Source: Dugong dugon
Taxonomy: Eukaryota; Chordata; Mammalia; Sirenia; Dugongidae
Length of the DNA stretch: 64,000 bases
Direction: 5' to 3'
Assembly: GCA_030035585.1 (NCBI GenBank)
Contig: CM057463.1
Location: 135,192,736 to 135,256,735 of the forward strand
Part shown: positions 58,147 to 64,000 of the stretch, piece by piece
Layout of the letters: each line of letters opens with the position of its first letter
How positions within the stretch are numbered: the first letter of the stretch is position 1
The notes under the pieces: generated by a model
Seen by the model: the letters and a program-made list of their open reading frames with translations, nothing else
Databases searched by the model: none
Told to the model about the DNA's origin: nothing
Made by a program: the position numbers and the translations under genes

Positions 58147-58924
58147 CTAAAGCTTTTCTAAAGAAATATCACAAGTGGATGGCTTTAACAAAGAGAAATT
58201 TATTCTCTCACAGTCTAGCAGGCCAAAAGTCCAAATTCAGGGTGTCCACTCTAGGGGAAGGCCTTCCTCTCTGCTGGCTCTGCTGGCTCTGACAAGGAGG
58301 AAGATCCTTGTCATCAATCTTCCCTGGACTAGGAGCTTCTCAGTGCATGGACCCTGAGTTCAAAGGAAGCACTCTTCCCCTGGCACTACTTTCTTGATGG
58401 TATGAGATCTCCAACTCTCTGCTCACCTCCCTTTCCTTTTATGTCTTGTTAGATAAAAGATGATGCAGGCAACACCCCAGGGAAACTCCCGTTACATTGG
58501 ATCAGAGATGTGACCTCAGTAACGGTGTTATATCCCACCCTAATCCTCTTTAACATAAACTAATCTTGCCTCCTTAACCATAGGCAGAGATTAGGGTTTA
58601 CAACACATAAGAAAATTACATCAATCACAAAATGGAGGACAACAACACAATACTGGGAATCATGGTCTAACCAAGTTGACACATATTTTTGGAGGACACA
58701 ATTCAATCCATAACAGTTGATAAAGCAAAGGGGCAGCAAAAAAGAGGAAGAGGCTGAATGAGATGGACTGACACAGTAGCTGCAACCATGGGCACAAACT
58801 TAGAAACAATTGTGAGAATGGTAGAGGACCTGGCAGTGTTTCCTTCTGTTGTACTTGGGATCACTATGAGTTGGAACCAACTCAACAGCAGCTAACAACA
58901 ACAAACAAGATCTATATTTTACTA

Positions 58925-59140
58925 AGATTCCCTTGGTAGTCCAAATGTTTGATGTGCTTGGCTGCTAATTGAAAGGTTGGAAGTTTGAATCCAACCAGAG
59001 GAGTCTCAGAAAAAAGACCTAATGATCTATTGCTGAAAAATCTATCAATGAAAACCCTATGGAGCACAATTCTACTCTCACAATAGGGTCACCATGAGTA
59101 GGAATCAACTCCAAGGACATCTGTTTTTGTTTGTTTTAAT
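58925..59140 (+). mobile_element. AfroSINE-like SINE, older
   Basis: Head CCCTTGGTAGTCCAAATG, GGCTGCTAATTGAAAGG, then GACCTAATGATCTATTGC, CAATGAAAACCCTATGGAGC, GGGTCACCATGAGTAGGAAT and a TTTTTGTTTG end. The middle matches the RTE 5' region. Confidence 0.75.
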
Positions 59141-60943
59141 TTTACTAAGATCCAATAATGTACATGATCCAGAGTAATCTCCTTCTTTGTGGGCACATTT
59201 AACTCCATTCAGTGATATAATTCTCTTACTACATTTTAACTTTCAAAACAGCCTCTTTTTTCAGGTTTCAATGTCACCTCACACTTCAGAATTTTTCTCC
59301 TATCTCCTTTTGTTCATTTATAGCAGCTCCTTTTCAGGGTCCTTTAATAGTTCCTCTCCCTCTAATCTTTAAATATACATGTCCTTCTAGGTTCTATTTT
59401 GGGCCCTATATGAGTTATTTATGCAATCACCAATTCCTCTCATTTCATAGTCTCTTAAATCTATTCCAAACAAAGTTTTCACCCAACATACTACACAGAA
59501 ATCTTTGTGACTTTTCTAGCCGTTTTATATTTTTTTATATTATTAAACTATTTATTCATAGCATATAAAATCACATTTTAAATATTGTTAATAGCTAGAA
59601 AACTTGCTGAAATCTAACATTTAATAATCTCTGTAATCAATCATATCATCCCCAAGTATTAATTATTTGGGAACTTTATTCCTTATCTTTAGATATATTC
59701 CATTTCCTTTACTGTCTTGTTTATCTGGCCAGTTTCTTCAGTGCATTATTTAAGAAAATTGAGGATAGCATATATTTTGATCTAATTCCTGGTTTTAAAT
59801 GGTATGAATCTCATATTTAACTATAATCTAGGATGTTAGTTTTAGTTTTTTTTTTTTTTATCAGGTTGGATTATTAAATTTTAATTTTGAATAGATTTGA
59901 GTTATATTGAGTGCATTTATGCATCAACTGAGATATTTATGCATTTTAACCTTGAGTATTTTAATGCAGTGGATTAATATATGCCTAAAGTTAAAAACAG
60001 AAAACTGGGACAGAAAATAGTTAAATTCAGCATGACAGAAGTTAACCCTGGCATTCTAGCTTCAAAGTTTCTAAACTTTCTATCCATTGCTGTATATAAC
60101 CTATAATCTTAGGCTGTTTACAAAGGACATAGCAGAAAACATACAAAGTAAAAGGATGAAAAATAAGACATATGAGGTATTCTATGGTTACACTATAATA
60201 TGTCTAGGTGTGTAATTTTTTTTTTAACTGGGTCTTTTCAGGGTTATGCTTTCTGAATATCTCTGTATCACCACACCACTATAGTCCAAACTACCCTAAT
60301 TTTGTATTCATAGGTGGAGTCAGAAACTTTTATTCATTCAAATCTGTTCAAATGTCAAAAATTCTCTTTGACTAATCTATCTAAAATAGTTTCTTCCTCT
60401 GCCATTCTCTATTTGTTCACTCTGTTTTATTTTTCCACACAGAATTATCACTATCAGAAAGTTTACTTTTTCTTTATTTTTAATTTTTTGCCTTTCACAT
60501 TAAGCTTTATGAAATCATAAATTTTAATTACTTCAATCAATGTTGTATCATAACACCAAACAGTCTTCCCAAAATCTAGTAATTTTTTTTTTTTTTTTTT
60601 TAATGCTATATACAAAAGGGTCAGTCAAGAGCTAGGAGCTTACTCTGAACGCTCTAACTTAATGGGTGACTGAAAAAAGTCACAAAACTATTCTTTTTCT
60701 GTGAGATTAGGTATTAGCAACAAATATTCTTCATTGTTCAGGTTAGGTTTTAGAATTACATAATTCTGTAAGCCTGAAAAAGCCATTCAATGTTGCACAT
60801 ACTTTTTAGGAGACCAGTTTGTTTGTTTGTTTTTTAAATGTTAATAGACACAAATGCAAAGAATAATGTCTTGATTTGTGAATGGAAACTAACAATTTTC
60901 TTTCAAGATGGTGTAAAATATTGGAACCATATAAAAGCAATAA
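59141..60943. other. AT-rich unassigned sequence
   Basis: About 1.8 kb with no gene or repeat family recognised. T-tract at 60582-60601. Confidence 0.45.
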
Positions 60944-61157
60944 GGAGCACTGGTGGCAAAACAGCTAAGTGCTGGGCTGCTAACCAAGAGGTTGGCAATT
61001 TGAACCCATGCAGCTACTCCATGGGAGAAAGACCTGGCAATCTGCTTCCCTAAAAGATTACAGCCAAGAAACACCTATGGGGAAGTTATACTCTGTCACA
61101 TAGTGAGGCTATGAGTTGGAATCTATTTCATGGCACACAGTGAAAACAACAACAAAT
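60944..61157 (+). mobile_element. AfroSINE with 12 bp target duplication
   Basis: TAAAAGCAATAA occurs at 60932-60943 and 61158-61169. Starts GGAGCACTGGTGGCAAAAC, has GGCTGCTAACCAAGAGG and a B-box-like GGCAATTTGAACCC, and ends with GAGGCTATGAGTTGGAATC and AACAACAACAAAT. Confidence 0.93.
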
Positions 61158-61169
61158 TAAAAGCAATAA

Positions 61170-61675
61170 AGGAAAGAATTTGCTTACATTTCTTTGTGAG
61201 TCAGGACTGTTTAAGAGACATTTACATTGAAATGGTAATTACATAGTTTACCTCAATTCTATAGTACTCATTTTTTTTCTGATAAATCAAAGTGTTTCTT
61301 AATTTTGAAATAGTCCAACGATTGTTTTAAGATAAATAACATAGAAGTACTTCCTTGAGAAATCATACTAAAATTTATAATCAAATGTTGCAAACTGGGA
61401 TAGAAAATCACTTTATTAAATTATAGTAAAAAATCAGACATTTTTAGAATTAAAAAAGGTTTCAGATTTAATTAAAATGTTAATGTATTGTTGAAGTAAA
61501 TGTCATAAGCATAAAATGTAATTGAAAGGACTTCATTAGCATTTCTACTAATAAACTCATATTTAAAATGTACAGTAAATACTTGACATTTAAAGCTAAA
61601 AAAATGATTATTGTTTTATTTGATTGGATGAACTCCTAAGATAAAAATTATCATAAATTACAAAATTTAAATAAT
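61170..61675. other. AT-rich unassigned sequence
   Basis: Nothing recognised. Confidence 0.4.
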
Positions 61676-64000
61676 TTTTTTTTTTAATATTTTATTGTAC
61701 TTCAGGTGAAGGCTTACAGAACAAACAGTTTCTCATGTAACAGTAGTACACATGTTGTTTTATGACTTTGGTTAACAACCCCACAACATTTTAACCCTCT
61801 GAATTCTCAGCTTTTTTTTTTTTTTTTTTTTTGGCAAAAATACACGTAGCCAAAGATACACCATTTCAAAACTTTTTACGTACACATTTAAGTGACATTG
61901 ACTATGCTCTTCCAATTGTGCTGCCATTCTCACCCAAGATGAAGGCTTACAGGACAAAATAGCCTCCCATTTAACGGTTACTACAAATGTTGCCCTATAA
62001 CAATGGTTAACAATCTCACAACACATCAACACTATCCTTACTCAACTTGTGTTCCTTATCATCAGGTTCCTACTCCCCCTCTGCCTTCTGGCCCTTGTCA
62101 CTGGACTCCTGTACCTCATTAGTCTCATTTAGTTTTACTGGGCTGTCCTCTCCCAGGCTGAACAGTGAACCTCGAAGGTAACTTCACCTCTAAGCTGAGA
62201 GGGTGTCTGGGGGCCATACTCTTGAGGTTTCTCCAGTCTCCTTTAGGCCAGTAAATCTGGTCTTTTTTTTTTTTTTTTTTTTTTTTTTTGTGAGTTAGAA
62301 TTATGCTCTACATCCTTCTCCGGCTCTGTCCAGAACCCTCTGTGATCCTGGTCAGAGCAGTCAGTGGTGGTAGCCGGGCACCATCTAGCTGTACTGGACT
62401 CAGTCTGGTGGAGGCCTTGGTAGCTGTCGACAATTATTCCTTTGGACTAATCTTTTTGTTGTATCCTGTTCTCTTCGTTCTCCCTTGCTCCCGAAGGGGT
62501 GAGACCAGTGTAGTATCTTAGATGGCCGCTCACAGGCTTTTAAGACCCCAGACACTACTCACCAAGGTAGAATGGAGAGCATTATCTTTATAAGTAGTGT
62601 CATGCCAATTGAGCTAGGTGTTCCCCAAGATGATAGTCCCCACAGCTCTCCGTCCAACAACTCAGTCCCTCGGGGAGTTTGGATGTGTCCATGGGGCTTC
62701 CATGGCCTTTCCTTGTGCAGGTTGTGTTAGTTTCCCTTGTACTGTGTACTGTGTCACCTCTCACCCTAGATACCACTTATCTATCGCCTATTTAGTATTC
62801 CCCCCCCCCCCCATCCCTGGTAACCAACAAGGATTGTTACATTTTGCATGTGAATTTTTTCATGGGTTTTTACAATAGAGGTCTCATACAATATTTGTCC
62901 TTTTGTGATTGACTTATTTCACCCAGCATAATGTCCTCCAGTTTCATCCATGTTATGAGATGCTTCACAGATTCATTGTTGTTCTTTCTCGTTGCATAGT
63001 ACTCCATTATGTATATGTACCATAGTTTGTTTATCCATTCATCTGTTGATGGGCACTTACATTGTTTCCATCATTTTGCTATTGTGAACAATGCTGCCAT
63101 GAACATAGGTGTGCATATGTCTATTCGAGTCACGACTCTTATTTCTCTAGGATATATTCCTAGGAGTGGGATTGCTGGATCGAATGGTATGTCTATTTCT
63201 AGCTTTCTGAGGAAACGCCATATCATTTTCCAAAATGGTTGTATCATTTTGCATTCCCACCAGCAGTGTATAAGAGTTCCCATCTCCCCGCAGCCCCTTC
63301 AACATTTGTTATTTCCAGTATTTTTGTTTCATGCCGGTAATGCCGGGGTGAGATGGTATCTCATTGTGGTTTTAATTTGCGTTTCTCTAATGGCTAGTGA
63401 TCGTGAGCATTTCCTCATGTGTCTGTTGGCCATTTGAATGTCTTCTTTGGTGAAGTGTCTGTTCATTTCCTTTGCCCATTTTTTGATAGGATTGTTTGTC
63501 TTTTTGTTGTAGAGGTGTTTGATTTTCTTGTAGATTATGGAGATTAGACCTTTGTCTGACTTGTACTGTCCAGAAATTTTTTCCCAGTCTGTAGGTTCTC
63601 TTTTGACTCTTTTGGTGAAGTCTTTTGAAGAGCATAGGTGTTTGATTTTTAGAAGACCCCAGTTATCTGGTTTATCTGTTGGGTTTTTTGTGTTGATGTT
63701 TATGGTTTGTATCCTGTTAATGCCATGTATTAAGGCCTGAAGTGTTGGTCCTATTTTTTCTTCTATGAACTTTATAGTTTTAGGCTTTATATTCAGGTCT
63801 TTGATCCATTTTGAGGTAGTTTTTGTATACGGTGTGAGGTATGGGTCCTGTTTCATTTTTCTGCAAATGGATATCCAGTTTTGCCTGCACCATTTGTTAA
63901 AAAGACTGTCTTTTCCCCATTTGATGGAATTTGGGCCCTTGTCGAAAATCAGGTTACCATAGGTGGATGGATTTACATCTGGGTTCTCAATTCTGTTCCA
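61676..64000 (-). mobile_element. Young LINE-1, 3' half, runs off the window
   Basis: The minus-strand L1 3' end (T-tract, ATATTTTATTGTACTTCAGG) continues through the 3'UTR (to about 62869) into ORF2, which is open to the window edge over most of its length. Same subfamily as 49650-58159. Confidence 0.92.
62870..64000 (-). pseudogene. L1 ORF2 C-terminal part (partial, with TGA codons)
   Basis: From the window edge the frame reads [39 protein letters not shown] and [20 protein letters not shown], and stops at a TGA (63329-63331) after ALPA. The same frame continues beyond it, with a further TGA a few codons later, through [19 protein letters not shown] to another TGA (63071-63073) after LFTIAK, and on to a TAA at 62870-62872. 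The TGA codons at 63329 and 63071 lie at the same alignment positions as in the L1 at 51622 and 51364. The reverse transcriptase core lies outside the window. Confidence 0.88.

Larger units (their letters stand above)
49650..58159 (-). mobile_element. Young full-length LINE-1 with perfect 13 bp target duplication
   Basis: CTAAAGCTTTTCT occurs at 49650-49662 and again at 58147-58159. Between them lies an 8.48 kb L1 on the minus strand: 5' end GGCAAGATGGCGC at 58146, 5'UTR with two 266 bp CpG-rich units, intact ORF1, long spacer with a small ORF, nearly open ORF2, 3'UTR, then an extra 3' segment that looks like a second L1 3' end. The perfect target duplication and near-open frames mark a fairly recent insertion. 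Confidence 0.93.
49638..58715 (-). mobile_element. MaLR-type LTR split by a full-length L1
   Basis: The left tip (49638-49662) starts TGTCTTAGTCATCTAAAGC. The rest (58147-58715) carries AAATATCACAAGTGGATGGC to ATTCAATCCATAACA. Flanks CTTGG (49633-49637) and GTTGA (58716-58720), followed by TAAAG as in other RTE copies, are a decayed 5 bp target duplication in the RTE host. Confidence 0.82.
49130..58908 (+). mobile_element. RTE 3' end split by an LTR that is itself split by an L1
   Basis: The left part (49130-49637) is RTE from KIEGIKDFILLESIINAHGS through KSAAKELFKVLKSKDVTLRT to GGAGAAGGGCATTATGCTTGG. The right part (58716-58908) resumes TAAAGCAAAGGGGCAGC, AAAAAGAGGAAGAGGC, AGATGGACTGACACAGTAGC and ends TATGAGTTGGAACCAACTC with CTAACAACAACAAAC. 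The two parts join with no loss in the RTE order. Everything between is later insertion. Confidence 0.88.

Overview
The window looks like gene-free mammalian intergenic DNA, built almost entirely from nested retrotransposons. Four kinds of repeat point to an afrotherian, most likely an elephant or close relative: tRNA-derived SINEs that start GGAGCCCTGG and end in a CGACTC...CAACAACAA tail (AfroSINE type); many BovB-like RTE copies; MaLR-type LTRs; and L1s with a very long inter-ORF spacer. The species call rests on remembered repeat families, not on a database search. I found no host protein-coding exon, tRNA, rRNA or other host RNA gene that I can support.

Layout. 1-2.7 kb: LTR fragment, SINE and the 5' part of an L1. 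3.0-19.9 kb: a large imperfect inverted duplication. The left arm (about 3000-10283) and right arm (about 16972-19940) are reverse complements apart from later insertions, and are separated by a 6.7 kb spacer. The left arm carries a two-LTR MaLR element (5418-8291), a further LTR (4647-5164) and an L1 3' end (9026-10093). The right arm carries a solo LTR with a perfect 5 bp target duplication (18338-18803) and an AfroSINE with an 11 bp target duplication (18906-19065). 19.2-21.5 kb: an inverted RTE copy plus a short RTE-derived element. 24.2-31.8 kb: a full-length but decayed L1 on the plus strand with a 16 bp target duplication. 33.3-38.7 kb: L1 3' fragments, one interrupted by an RTE tail. 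39.2-49.1 kb: AfroSINEs and two long RTE copies. 49.1-58.9 kb: a three-layer nest, in which an RTE copy is split by an LTR and the LTR is split by an 8.5 kb full-length minus-strand L1 with a perfect 13 bp target duplication. 58.9-61.7 kb: two SINEs in AT-rich sequence. 61.7-64.0 kb: the 3' half of another young minus-strand L1 that runs off the window.

The only protein frame that looks intact is the 332-codon L1 ORF1 at 55405-56403. Its ORF2 partner keeps endonuclease and reverse transcriptase motifs but has a frameshift and several TGA codons. Two of those TGA codons, just before and after the C-terminal cysteine motif, recur at the same positions in the other young L1. RTE copies are all broken by internal deletions, 5' inversions and stops. 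Short RTE-derived elements and AfroSINEs share the RTE 3' tail, consistent with mobilisation by RTE machinery.

Most unusual points: the inverted duplication with arm-specific insertions; a young L1 that appears to carry a second L1 3' end inside its own target duplication; two exact-period 266 bp CpG-rich units in its 5'UTR; the shared in-frame TGA codons; and a lysine-rich small ORF whose stop overlaps the ORF2 start as ATGA.
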